From NCBI RefSeq assembly GCF_035294505.1, contig NZ_DATGKU010000148.1, positions 1 through 6,191 of the forward strand: a stretch of DNA of 6,191 nucleotides, given 5' to 3'. The translations under genes were made by a program, and so were the position numbers. Below the pieces are notes generated by a model. It was not told the origin of the DNA. It ran no database searches and saw only the letters and a list, made by a program, of their open reading frames with translations. Below are positions 1-5,861 of this stretch, one piece after another (the stretch's first letter is position 1; each line of letters opens with the position of its first letter). This DNA is from Chthonomonas sp035294505 (GTDB lineage Bacteria > Armatimonadota > Chthonomonadetes > Chthonomonadales > Chthonomonadaceae).

Positions 1-1
1 C

Positions 2-160
2 ATTTTAGAGCGAGATGGCCTCGAGGTGCTAGCAAAGGAGGGGCAGCTCGCCGCCTACCGACACGAGGGATTTTGGCAGTGTATGGACACGCTGCGCGAC
101 AAGAGGCTTCTGGAAAGCCTCTGGCAATCGGCAAACGCTCCGTGGAAGGTTTGGGAATGA
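2..160 (+). CDS. rfbF: Glucose-1-phosphate cytidylyltransferase, C-terminal end (5' partial)
   Basis: Only the last 52 codons are present; the gene enters from the left edge in frame 2 and ends at TGA 158-160. The full enzyme is usually about 255 residues and makes CDP-glucose from CTP and alpha-D-glucose-1-phosphate in the cytosol, the first committed step to CDP-linked 6-deoxy and 3,6-dideoxy sugars. The visible tail contains GFWQCMDTLRDK (residues 23-34 of the fragment) followed by LWQSANAPWKVW, which I recognise as the characteristic C-terminus of RfbF-type nucleotidyltransferases. The next gene encodes the enzyme that uses its product and overlaps it by 4 nt (ATGA), which strongly supports the assignment. 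The nucleotide-binding N-terminal half lies outside the window, so catalytic residues cannot be checked. Confidence 0.9.
   Translation: MLERDGLEVLAKEGQLAAYRHEGFWQCMDTLRDKRLLESLWQSANAPWKVWE
144..149 (+). promoter_or_regulatory. Ribosome binding site deciding the rfbG start
   Basis: GGAAGG lies 7 nt before the ATG at 157, inside the last codons of rfbF. It supports 157 over the in-frame upstream ATG at 73, which has no comparable purine-rich site and would put 84 nt of the protein inside rfbF coding sequence. Confidence 0.6.
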
Positions 161-1158
161 ACGCATTCTGGAGAGATCGTCCGACCCTAATTACCGGCGC
201 CACCGGCTTAGTGGGGGCGTGGCTGGTTAAACGGCTTTTGGAGGCGCAGGCCGATGTCGTCTGTCTCGTGCGCGACTGGGTTCCCCAAAGCGAGTTGGTT
301 CGTAGTGGCGACATAGAGCGCGTGCGCGTTGTGCGCGGGGATATACGTGACCAGGCGCTGCTTGAGCGAATATTGGGGGAATATGAGATAGACACCGTCA
401 TCCATCTCGCCGCCCAAACGATTGTTGGGATCGCGAATCGCAACCCCATCTCCACGTTTGAAACCAACATTCAGGGTACTTGGTGCCTTCTGGAGGCTTG
501 CCGCAGAAGCCCTAAGGTAAAACAGATCGTGGTAGCCTCATCCGACAAAGCCTACGGAGATCAAGAGAAACTACCCTATGATGAGAACACCCCACTTCAA
601 GGACAGCATCCCTACGATGTGAGTAAATCTTGCGCCGATCTCATCTCCCATACCTACGCCAAAACCTATGAACTGCCGGTGGTGATCACGCGCTGTGGCA
701 ATTTCTACGGCGGCGGAGACCTTAACTGGAATCGCATTGTGCCCGGCACCATTCGTTCCCTTCTGAGGGGAGAACGCCCTGTGATCCGCTCGGATGGTAG
801 CTATATTCGTGACTATTTCTACGTTGAGGATGGCGCAGCGGCCTATATGTTGCTGGCCGAGCAGCTTGCCAAACGCCCCGAACTGCGGGGAGAGGCGTTT
901 AACTTCTCCAACGAAATCCAGGTGACCGTCCTCGACTTAGTCCATAAAATTCGCCACCTTATAGGCTCTTCCTTAGAGCCGGTTATCCTGAACGAGGCGA
1001 GCAACGAGATCAAGCACCAGTATCTAAGTGCGGAGAAGGCGCGTCGTATGCTGGGTTGGCAGCCTCTCTTCACCCTTGATGAGGGGCTTACGCGCACGAT
1101 CCGATGGTATCGTGCATTCCTTTCTGCAGAAAACGAAAAACCTTTTAAGGAGATATAG
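157..1158 (+). CDS. rfbG: CDP-glucose 4,6-dehydratase
   Basis: A 333-residue extended short-chain dehydrogenase/reductase (SDR). It is expected to convert CDP-D-glucose to CDP-4-keto-6-deoxy-D-glucose with tightly bound NAD+. Visible motifs: N-terminal FWRDRPTLITGATGLVG with the dinucleotide-binding GATGLVG at 14-20, HLAAQ at 83-87, the active-site segment SSDKAYG at 128-134 and the catalytic YDVSK at 153-157. The SSDKAYG form (Asp-Lys after Ser) is typical of CDP-glucose and dTDP-glucose dehydratases rather than simple epimerases, and the preceding rfbF selects CDP-glucose as substrate. The start at 157 is chosen because the protein then begins right before the Rossmann strand, as in the family, and it forms an ATGA overlap with rfbF. 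An in-frame ATG at 73 would add 28 residues that are merely rfbF read in another frame. Length is slightly below many RfbG proteins (about 350-360). The GATGLVG form, instead of GHTGFKG of enteric RfbG, suggests a distinct subfamily. Confidence 0.88.
   Translation: MNAFWRDRPTLITGATGLVGAWLVKRLLEAQADVVCLVRDWVPQSELVRSGDIERVRVVRGDIRDQALLERILGEYEIDTVIHLAAQTIVGIANRNPISTFETNIQGTWCLLEACRRSPKVKQIVVASSDKAYGDQEKLPYDENTPLQGQHPYDVSKSCADLISHTYAKTYELPVVITRCGNFYGGGDLNWNRIVPGTIRSLLRGERPVIRSDGSYIRDYFYVEDGAAAYMLLAEQLAKRPELRGEAFNFSNEIQVTVLDLVHKIRHLIGSSLEPVILNEASNEIKHQYLSAEKARRMLGWQPLFTLDEGLTRTIRWYRAFLSAENEKPFKEI
1148..1153 (+). promoter_or_regulatory. Ribosome binding site of the sulfotransferase-like gene
   Basis: AAGGAG lies 11 nt upstream of the ATG at 1165 and overlaps the last codons of rfbG. 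It is the strongest Shine-Dalgarno match of the first half of the window and fixes the start of the next gene. Confidence 0.65.
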
Positions 1159-1164
1159 AACGAT

Positions 1165-2085
1165 ATGTCCAAACCCGAACGCCTCATCATGCTTTCGGCT
1201 ATGTACGAAAATGGGGGGAATACCACGCATCGTATGCTTGATGGGCATCCAGAACTGTTTGTCTACCCGTTTGAATCTCAGGTGGGCACAAGCTTAGTAG
1301 CCGACTATTTCACGAGTTTTGTCCCTTTCCGCTATCGCTGGCCTGAGTTTCCTCTTCAAGGCCATCCGAAAGAGGATTACGAGCTTTTTTATGATGAGGA
1401 GATGAAGGCGCGTTTGCGCACTCCCTCAAGAAGCAAGTTCGCCCATGCAGACCTCCAACTTGATGAGAAGGAACGAAAACAGCGCTTTGTAGAGATCGCA
1501 CAGCAGAAACCGCGAACACGTGGGAATCTCGTGATGGCCTTCTTCGAGGCCACTTTCGACACTTGGCGTAATGTACAGCGCACCGGCCAGGAAAAGTACT
1601 ATGTTGGCTACAATCCGGTGCAGGCCATTGATACGGAGAAGATTTTTGCCGACCTACCCGATGCCCACATCGTGCATGTGGTGCGCAATCCCTACTCCGG
1701 CTATGCCGATACCAAAAAACGCCCCTTCCCTCTCTCCCTCTCGCGCTATGTGTGGACGTGGAATATTCTCCAGCATATGGCGCTTACCTTTGCAGAGCGC
1801 TACCCGAAACGTTTTCACCTCCTTCGCTTTGAAGACATTATTGCCGACCCTAAAAAGACACTAGGCAACCTGTGTGAGCGCCTCGGCATCGCGTGGTCGG
1901 ATACCTTACTCTATCCCTCTTGGAACGGCCAGCGATTGCAAGAGGTCTACCCATGGGGAACGGTACGCATTCCAACCCCAGAAGCAAACATGGCTACCCT
2001 ACGCGAGCTTTCTCAGGAGGAAAGGGCAGAGATACGCTCTCTTGCCTCTGTAATGCTAAAACACCTAGGCTATGCCGATCTCTAG
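1165..2085 (+). CDS. Divergent sulfotransferase-family protein
   Basis: A 306-residue soluble protein of the P-loop-like sulfotransferase fold. Enzymes of this family move a sulfuryl group from PAPS to a hydroxyl or amino group of a sugar, lipid or small molecule. The N-terminus has the strand-loop-helix equivalent to the 5'-phosphosulfate-binding loop, with GGNTTHRMLDGHPELF at 17-32 followed by VYPFE at 33-37; the LDGHP and P-x-E pattern is typical of bacterial members. The 3'-phosphate-binding strand is HIVHVVRNPYSGY at 168-180, with Arg174. A late RFEDI segment precedes a helical C-terminus ending in a family-like leucine-glycine-tyrosine tail. Oddities: the usual basic residue before SGT(T/S) is replaced by Gly17, and the Ser expected eight residues after Arg174 is Asp182. 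PAPS use is therefore unproven. There is no signal peptide or membrane segment. It follows rfbG by 6 nt and overlaps the next gene by 14 nt, so it belongs to the sugar operon; a role in modifying the sugar or glycan is inference. Confidence 0.75.
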   Translation: MSKPERLIMLSAMYENGGNTTHRMLDGHPELFVYPFESQVGTSLVADYFTSFVPFRYRWPEFPLQGHPKEDYELFYDEEMKARLRTPSRSKFAHADLQLDEKERKQRFVEIAQQKPRTRGNLVMAFFEATFDTWRNVQRTGQEKYYVGYNPVQAIDTEKIFADLPDAHIVHVVRNPYSGYADTKKRPFPLSLSRYVWTWNILQHMALTFAERYPKRFHLLRFEDIIADPKKTLGNLCERLGIAWSDTLLYPSWNGQRLQEVYPWGTVRIPTPEANMATLRELSQEERAEIRSLASVMLKHLGYADL

Positions 2086-3190
2086 TTTGCAAACCCAAGC
2101 TTATGCTCTGCTACCCTCAAGTTCGGCGTTCCGTGAGGAGCAGGCGCGCCTTTTTCTGCGAAAGGCCGATATTGAACTTCCAGACCAAAGGCTTGCCACT
2201 CTTCGCGAACGCCGCAATGAGGTGTGTCTTCGACATCTCTCTGCCGTTAAAGACATTTGCCGCCGTTTTTTCACGGATGACTTTCAGATTGTTCCTTTAA
2301 TGGAAATGGGCACATTTTACGCGGTCTATCGTATCGAACTTGAATCAAACCAATGCTACTACCTCCGTGCCAATCTTTTGTTGGATACACCGGCGTTTGC
2401 TTTTTTATTTGATGCTTGGGCAACCTCCTATTTGCCCCATCGCGGTGTTCCCACCGTTTCTGTTATTGCCGTTGAACTCGGTAACAGTAGCGGCGCATTC
2501 GACCACATGCTCTCTCTCGCCGCGTTAGGCCGGCCGCTGAAACAGTATGAAGACCCTCAAACACAGGCCATCAGCCCTTCCTTACTTGCTGCTCTCGGCA
2601 GAACGGTAGCACACATTCACACCCTATCCGGCGAAAACTACGGCCTACTAGATATCGCTTTCTTACAAGAGGCCGCGGATAAACCGCGCGGAAGCAAAGC
2701 CACCTGGTCAGATTATATCTTTCTCCACTTAGAAGACCATCTTGAGCTATGCAAAAACGTCGGAGTCCTGTCTTCTCAGGATGCCCAATTTTGCTTACAT
2801 CTTTTCCGTAACGAAGCGTCTACAACCTTACAAGAGGTCTCATCCCATCTCCTTCATGGAGATTTGGGACATCACAATATTGTGACCGACGGAGAACAGA
2901 TTACAGCGGTTTTAGACTGGGAGGACGCCCTTTGTGGCGACCCGATATTCGACATTGCAGGCTGGGGAACATTTACTAAAGACTGGATGCGGGAGCCATT
3001 TTTGGAGGGGTATACCTCTGTTCATAAACTTCCCTCTGACTTCGAATGGAGATATTGGCTCTACTACCTGCGCATCGCTTTAGCAAAGACAGTGCACAGA
3101 ATACGTTTTGATATCAAGGACCCTCCTTATCGCCAACCGGCGTATTTACGAATCCATAAGGCTTTGGAGCATCTGAGAAGGATGTCATGA
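2072..3190 (+). CDS. APH/choline-kinase-fold phosphotransferase
   Basis: A 372-residue protein with the protein-kinase-like fold of the aminoglycoside phosphotransferase (APH) family. The catalytic loop HGDLGHHN is at 262-269 (Asp264 as base, Asn269 as metal ligand) and the DFG-equivalent metal Asp282 is in VLDWEDALCGDP at 280-291, followed by DIAGW. The N-lobe has a glycine-containing turn near 78-84 and YYLRAN at 96-101, where Arg99 sits at the position of the usual ATP-binding lysine. Small-molecule kinases of this family phosphorylate hydroxyls of sugars, choline, amino acids or antibiotics. Location in a CDP-sugar operon argues for a sugar or glycan-linked substrate rather than drug resistance, but that is inference. 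About 70 residues precede the kinase N-lobe. The ATG at 2072 lies inside the end of the sulfotransferase-like gene (14 nt overlap) with only a weak ribosome site, so translation is probably coupled. A later start cannot be fully excluded. Confidence 0.8.
   Translation: MPISSLQTQAYALLPSSSAFREEQARLFLRKADIELPDQRLATLRERRNEVCLRHLSAVKDICRRFFTDDFQIVPLMEMGTFYAVYRIELESNQCYYLRANLLLDTPAFAFLFDAWATSYLPHRGVPTVSVIAVELGNSSGAFDHMLSLAALGRPLKQYEDPQTQAISPSLLAALGRTVAHIHTLSGENYGLLDIAFLQEAADKPRGSKATWSDYIFLHLEDHLELCKNVGVLSSQDAQFCLHLFRNEASTTLQEVSSHLLHGDLGHHNIVTDGEQITAVLDWEDALCGDPIFDIAGWGTFTKDWMREPFLEGYTSVHKLPSDFEWRYWLYYLRIALAKTVHRIRFDIKDPPYRQPAYLRIHKALEHLRRMS
3176..3182 (+). promoter_or_regulatory. Ribosome binding site of the SDR gene
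   Basis: AGAAGGA lies 9 nt upstream of the ATG at 3192 and overlaps the final codons of the kinase gene, which stops at 3190. It supports 3192 as the start. Confidence 0.6.
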
Positions 3191-3191
3191 A

Positions 3192-4121
3192 ATGCGCGTT
3201 TTACTAACCGGTGCAACAGGGTTCGTGGGGGCTTATACCTTGCGCAAACTGCTTGAGCAAGGGGAAACAGTGGCTGTTGTTGTGCGTCCTTCTAGCGACC
3301 CGTGGCGCATCCAAGAGCTTTTAGACAGGGTTACCGTTCTCCACGGAGATGTTTTTAACCCTCAAACGCTTGCAGAAGGCATCGCCCAATTTCGCCCTGA
3401 AGCCGTTATTCACCTCGCCTGGAAAGGGGTGGGCAACGCCGAACGCAACGACGTGGCACAGGTCTATGCAAACGTTCCCGGCAGTTTAGAACTATTACGC
3501 ATAGTTGCTGAGACCGGCTGTCAACACTGGATCGGGCTTGGCTCACAGGCGGAATACGGGCCGGCCAACCAGATCGTTTCGGAACAGGCGGAAACCGCTC
3601 CTACAACCCTGTATGGCATCAGCAAGCTCGCTTTATGCCATCTTACCAAAGGGTTGTGCCAACACTACGGAATGCGCTTCGTCTGGCTGCGTCTCTTCTC
3701 CTCCTATGGTCCCATGGACAGTCCCTACTGGATGATCCCCTACCTCATTCTCTCTCTATTGCGCCGAGAACGCCCTAAACTTACCAAAGGAGAACAGCTA
3801 TGGGACTATCTCTACGTCGGCGATGTCGCCGCCGCTATCTGTCATGTGCTGCACCACACAGGGGCAGAAGGCGTGTTTAATTTAGGGTCTGGCGAGGCAC
3901 GCTCGCTGCGTTCTATCATAGAGTATATCCGCGATAATATAGATGCTTCGCTTCCCCTGGGATTCGGTGAGGTGCCCTATCGCCCCGATCAAGTGATGCA
4001 TTTACAAGCCGACATCGGCCGGCTGAGGGCTATCGGGTGGGAGCCGAAAACCTCCCTAGAACAGGGCTTGAAACAGACTGTGGAGTGGTATCGTGCAAAC
4101 CAACATCGTTACAACCGCTGA
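3192..4121 (+). CDS. NAD(P)-dependent nucleotide-sugar reductase/epimerase (extended SDR)
   Basis: A 309-residue extended SDR that begins directly with the Rossmann strand MRVLLTGATGFVG (cofactor loop GATGFVG at 7-13). The active site shows Ser118 in GSQAEYG (117-123) and the YGISK pair Tyr141/Lys145. A DYLYVGDVA segment and FNLGSGE follow, as in sugar-nucleotide epimerases and reductases. It lacks the Asp-Lys after the active-site serine that marks 4,6-dehydratases, so it should act later than RfbG. Likely roles are reduction of a 4-keto group (as in CDP-abequose or CDP-paratose synthases) or reduction of a keto group on an added side chain (as YerF does in yersiniose synthesis); a C-epimerase is also possible. 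It starts 1 nt after the kinase stop codon. Its C-terminal WYRAN codons overlap the start of the transketolase gene. The general family is certain; the exact substrate is not. Confidence 0.82.
   Translation: MRVLLTGATGFVGAYTLRKLLEQGETVAVVVRPSSDPWRIQELLDRVTVLHGDVFNPQTLAEGIAQFRPEAVIHLAWKGVGNAERNDVAQVYANVPGSLELLRIVAETGCQHWIGLGSQAEYGPANQIVSEQAETAPTTLYGISKLALCHLTKGLCQHYGMRFVWLRLFSSYGPMDSPYWMIPYLILSLLRRERPKLTKGEQLWDYLYVGDVAAAICHVLHHTGAEGVFNLGSGEARSLRSIIEYIRDNIDASLPLGFGEVPYRPDQVMHLQADIGRLRAIGWEPKTSLEQGLKQTVEWYRANQHRYNR
4082..4085 (+). promoter_or_regulatory. Ribosome binding site supporting a GTG start
   Basis: GGAG lies 7 nt before the GTG at 4093, inside the end of the SDR gene. The next in-frame ATG, at 4156, would delete the conserved first helix of the transketolase domain, so the GTG is preferred. 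Confidence 0.55.
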
Positions 4122-4914
4122 TCTCGCTCGACGCATACGTGCTCACGCCTTGCGCATGGTGCATCGGGCGAACGCCTCGCATATCGGTACCTGCTTAAGC
4201 ATGGCCGATCTTTTGGCCTGTCTCTACGGAGGCATTTTGCGGGTACGGCCGCAGGAACCCCATTGGCCACAACGCGACCGCTTTCTGTTGAGCAAGGGAC
4301 ATGGAGCTGCTATTCTGTATGCAGTGCTTGCCGAGCGCGGTTTCTTCCCCACAGAATGGCTTGAGACCTACTGTGCAGACGGGTCTCTTCTCACCGGCCA
4401 CATTAGCCACCATGTGCCCGGAGTGGAGGTCTCCACCGGTTCCTTAGGGCACGGACTTTCTATAGGCTGTGGTATGGCCTTGGCCGGCAAGCGCGACGGG
4501 GCAGACTATCGCGTTTTCGTAATGCTAAGCGATGGAGAGCTTGATGAAGGCTCCAACTGGGAGCCGATTCTGTTTGCCGGCCACCATCGTCTTGACAACT
4601 TGGTCGCCATGGTAGATTACAACAAGATTCAGAGTTTTGGCAGCGTTGCCGAGGTGTTGGGCTTGGAGCCACTTAAGGCCAAATGGGAGGCTTTTGGATG
4701 GGCGGTGCGTGAGATAGATGGACATGATCATGGTCAGATTCTTTCTGCGCTCCAGGCTCTTCCTTTTCAAGAGGGGCGTCCGTCGGTACTCATCGCGCAC
4801 ACAGTAAAAGGCAAAGGGGTTAGCTACATGGAGGGGGAACTGGCGTGGCATTACCGTTCGCCCAATGCGGAGTTGCTACAAAAAGCCCTAGATGAGCTTG
4901 GAGGCTGCCAATGA
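4093..4914 (+). CDS. Transketolase, N-terminal (ThDP pyrophosphate-binding) subunit
   Basis: A 273-residue protein matching the N-terminal half of split transketolases. With its partner it should bind thiamine diphosphate and Mg2+ and transfer a two-carbon unit between sugars. Visible motifs: a first helix RRIRAHALRMVHRANASHIG (13-32), SKGHG at 67-71, STGSLGHGL at 114-122, and the metal/ThDP motif SDGELDEGSNWE at 146-157 with VDYNKIQ at 174-180 providing Asn177. The first glycine of the classical GDG is Ser146. The YP/PYR domain with the catalytic glutamate is in the next gene, which overlaps by 4 nt (ATGA). Translation starts at GTG 4093, 29 nt inside the SDR gene. The combined length of the two subunits (577) is shorter than housekeeping transketolase (about 660). 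Split transketolases occur both as housekeeping enzymes and in polysaccharide clusters; the operon context here favours a dedicated sugar-branching role, which is inference. Confidence 0.88.
   Translation: MQTNIVTTADLARRIRAHALRMVHRANASHIGTCLSMADLLACLYGGILRVRPQEPHWPQRDRFLLSKGHGAAILYAVLAERGFFPTEWLETYCADGSLLTGHISHHVPGVEVSTGSLGHGLSIGCGMALAGKRDGADYRVFVMLSDGELDEGSNWEPILFAGHHRLDNLVAMVDYNKIQSFGSVAEVLGLEPLKAKWEAFGWAVREIDGHDHGQILSALQALPFQEGRPSVLIAHTVKGKGVSYMEGELAWHYRSPNAELLQKALDELGGCQ
4900..4904 (+). promoter_or_regulatory. Ribosome binding site of the transketolase C-terminal gene
   Basis: GGAGG lies 6 nt before the ATG at 4911, in the last codons of the preceding subunit. This strong site, together with the ATGA overlap, suggests balanced synthesis of the two halves. 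Confidence 0.65.
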
Positions 4915-5825
4915 GAACGGCATTTATCGAGGAGTTGTGTGATCTGGCCGAACAGGAGGAGCGTATTTGGCTGCTTTGCGGCGATCTGGGCTACTCGGTA
5001 TTGGAGCGCTTTCGCGATCGATTCCCGAATCGTTACGTCAATGTCGGTGTTGCCGAACAGAACATGACGGGAATGGCCGCAGGCCTGGCCATGTGCGGAA
5101 AGATTGTATTTACTTACTCCATCGCGAACTTTCCGGTGCTGCGCTGTTTGGAGCAGATACGTAATGATGTTTGCTACCACCGCGCGAATGTGAAGATTGT
5201 GGCCGTGGGAGGCGGGTTGGCCTACGGAGCGCAAGGCTATACGCACCACGGTGTTGAAGACCTCGCCGTGATGCGGGTTCTACCCGAAATGACCGTTATT
5301 GCTCCTGGCGACCCCATTGAGACTCGTTTGGCAACACGTGCCATTGTGCGTCACGAGGGGCCTTGCTACCTTCGCCTTGGTAAGGCGGGAGAGCCAACGG
5401 TTCACCTTGCAGAGCCGAACTTCGAGATAGGCAAAGCCATTAAACTGCGAGAAGGCAACCACATAACGCTCATAAGTATCGGGGGCATGCTGGCCACGGT
5501 GGTAAAAGCAGCAGAGCGTTTAGCAGAAGACGACATACAGGCGCGTGTGCTAAGCATGCACACTTTGACTCCGCTTGATCGGGAAGCCGTATTGGCCGCA
5601 GCCACGGAGACCGGGGGGATCATCACCGTTGAAGAGCACGGGGTAGGAGGGCTTGCCTCTGCCGTAGCCGAGGTCTTAGCGGCTGAGGGATGCACGGTGC
5701 CATTTCGCGCTCTTCACCTGCCTCGCAAGCCGGCATCCCACGCAGGAAGTCAAGAGGCGCTTCGTGGCGTTCATGGCCTTTCTGTAGAAGGGATTATGAC
5801 CGCTGCAAAGGCGATTTTAGGTTGA
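4911..5825 (+). CDS. Transketolase, C-terminal (PYR-binding and C-domain) subunit
   Basis: A 304-residue partner of the preceding gene. The PYR domain has LLCGDLG at 21-27 and the catalytic glutamate Glu49 in NVGVAEQNMTGMAAGLA (44-60), which activates the cofactor aminopyrimidine. YGAQGYTHHGVEDLAVMR begins at Tyr105 and is the segment equivalent to the conserved GxxGPTHQ region of transketolase and the related THHGVED of split members. The C-domain follows, with LRLGK, a repeated beta-alpha pattern and EEHGVGGLASAVAE. The subunit is complete. It begins at an ATGA overlap, so the two halves should form a heterotetramer. Pyruvate dehydrogenase E1-beta and DXS are the main alternatives. The partner's SDGELDEG motif and the THHGVED segment fit transketolase better, and DXS is a single longer chain. 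TGA 5823-5825 overlaps the -35 element of a predicted promoter for the next gene. Confidence 0.88.
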   Translation: MRTAFIEELCDLAEQEERIWLLCGDLGYSVLERFRDRFPNRYVNVGVAEQNMTGMAAGLAMCGKIVFTYSIANFPVLRCLEQIRNDVCYHRANVKIVAVGGGLAYGAQGYTHHGVEDLAVMRVLPEMTVIAPGDPIETRLATRAIVRHEGPCYLRLGKAGEPTVHLAEPNFEIGKAIKLREGNHITLISIGGMLATVVKAAERLAEDDIQARVLSMHTLTPLDREAVLAAATETGGIITVEEHGVGGLASAVAEVLAAEGCTVPFRALHLPRKPASHAGSQEALRGVHGLSVEGIMTAAKAILG

Positions 5826-5849
5826 CAGTGTATCTAGGAAAGATATAAG
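5822..5849 (+). promoter_or_regulatory. Predicted sigma70-type promoter for the flippase gene
   Basis: TTGACA at 5822-5827 is a perfect -35 box and TATAAG at 5844-5849 is a five-of-six -10 box, separated by 16 nt. The predicted transcription start is near 5856, that is, at an in-frame GTG (5856) or 6 nt before the ATG at 5862. The spacer and -10 contain a perfect 5-bp inverted repeat, TATCT (5831-5835) and AGATA (5841-5845), which might be an operator half-site pair or chance. The -35 overlaps the stop codon of the transketolase gene. This is a pattern match only; expression has not been shown. Confidence 0.5.
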
Positions 5850-5861
5850 TCACACGTGCAA

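Noticed and set aside
73..156. Possible 28-residue N-terminal extension of the CDP-glucose dehydratase from an in-frame ATG at 73
   Set aside because: The segment is coding for the rfbF C-terminus in another frame, has no ribosome site, and the family begins just before the Rossmann strand; ATG 157 with GGAAGG and the ATGA overlap fits better.
843..1226. Antisense open frame of 127 codons opposite rfbG and the next gene start
   Set aside because: Low-complexity basic/serine-rich translation with no recognisable motif; it lies opposite well-supported genes and has no promoter or ribosome site that I can see.
2072..3190. Antibiotic-resistance aminoglycoside phosphotransferase
   Set aside because: Only the general APH fold is shared; the sugar-operon setting, tight coupling and absence of any mobile-element signature do not support a resistance gene.
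4592..4597. TTGACA hexamer inside the transketolase N-terminal gene
   Set aside because: No -10-like hexamer at 16-18 nt spacing and no gene start nearby; it simply encodes part of the HRLDNLV segment.
4851..5249. Antisense open frame of 132 codons opposite the transketolase subunits
   Set aside because: No family resemblance; it is explained as a shadow of the strongly conserved sense coding frames.
4093..5825. Split gene pair read as pyruvate dehydrogenase E1 alpha/beta or as DXS
   Set aside because: The SKGHG, STGSLGHGL and SDGELDEG motifs and the THHGVED segment fit split transketolase; DXS is a single longer chain, and no E2-related gene is present.
5826..5861. Possible transcription terminator in the gap before the flippase
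   Set aside because: The only dyad is a 5-bp AT-rich repeat (TATCT/AGATA) without a following T-run; it overlaps promoter-like elements instead.
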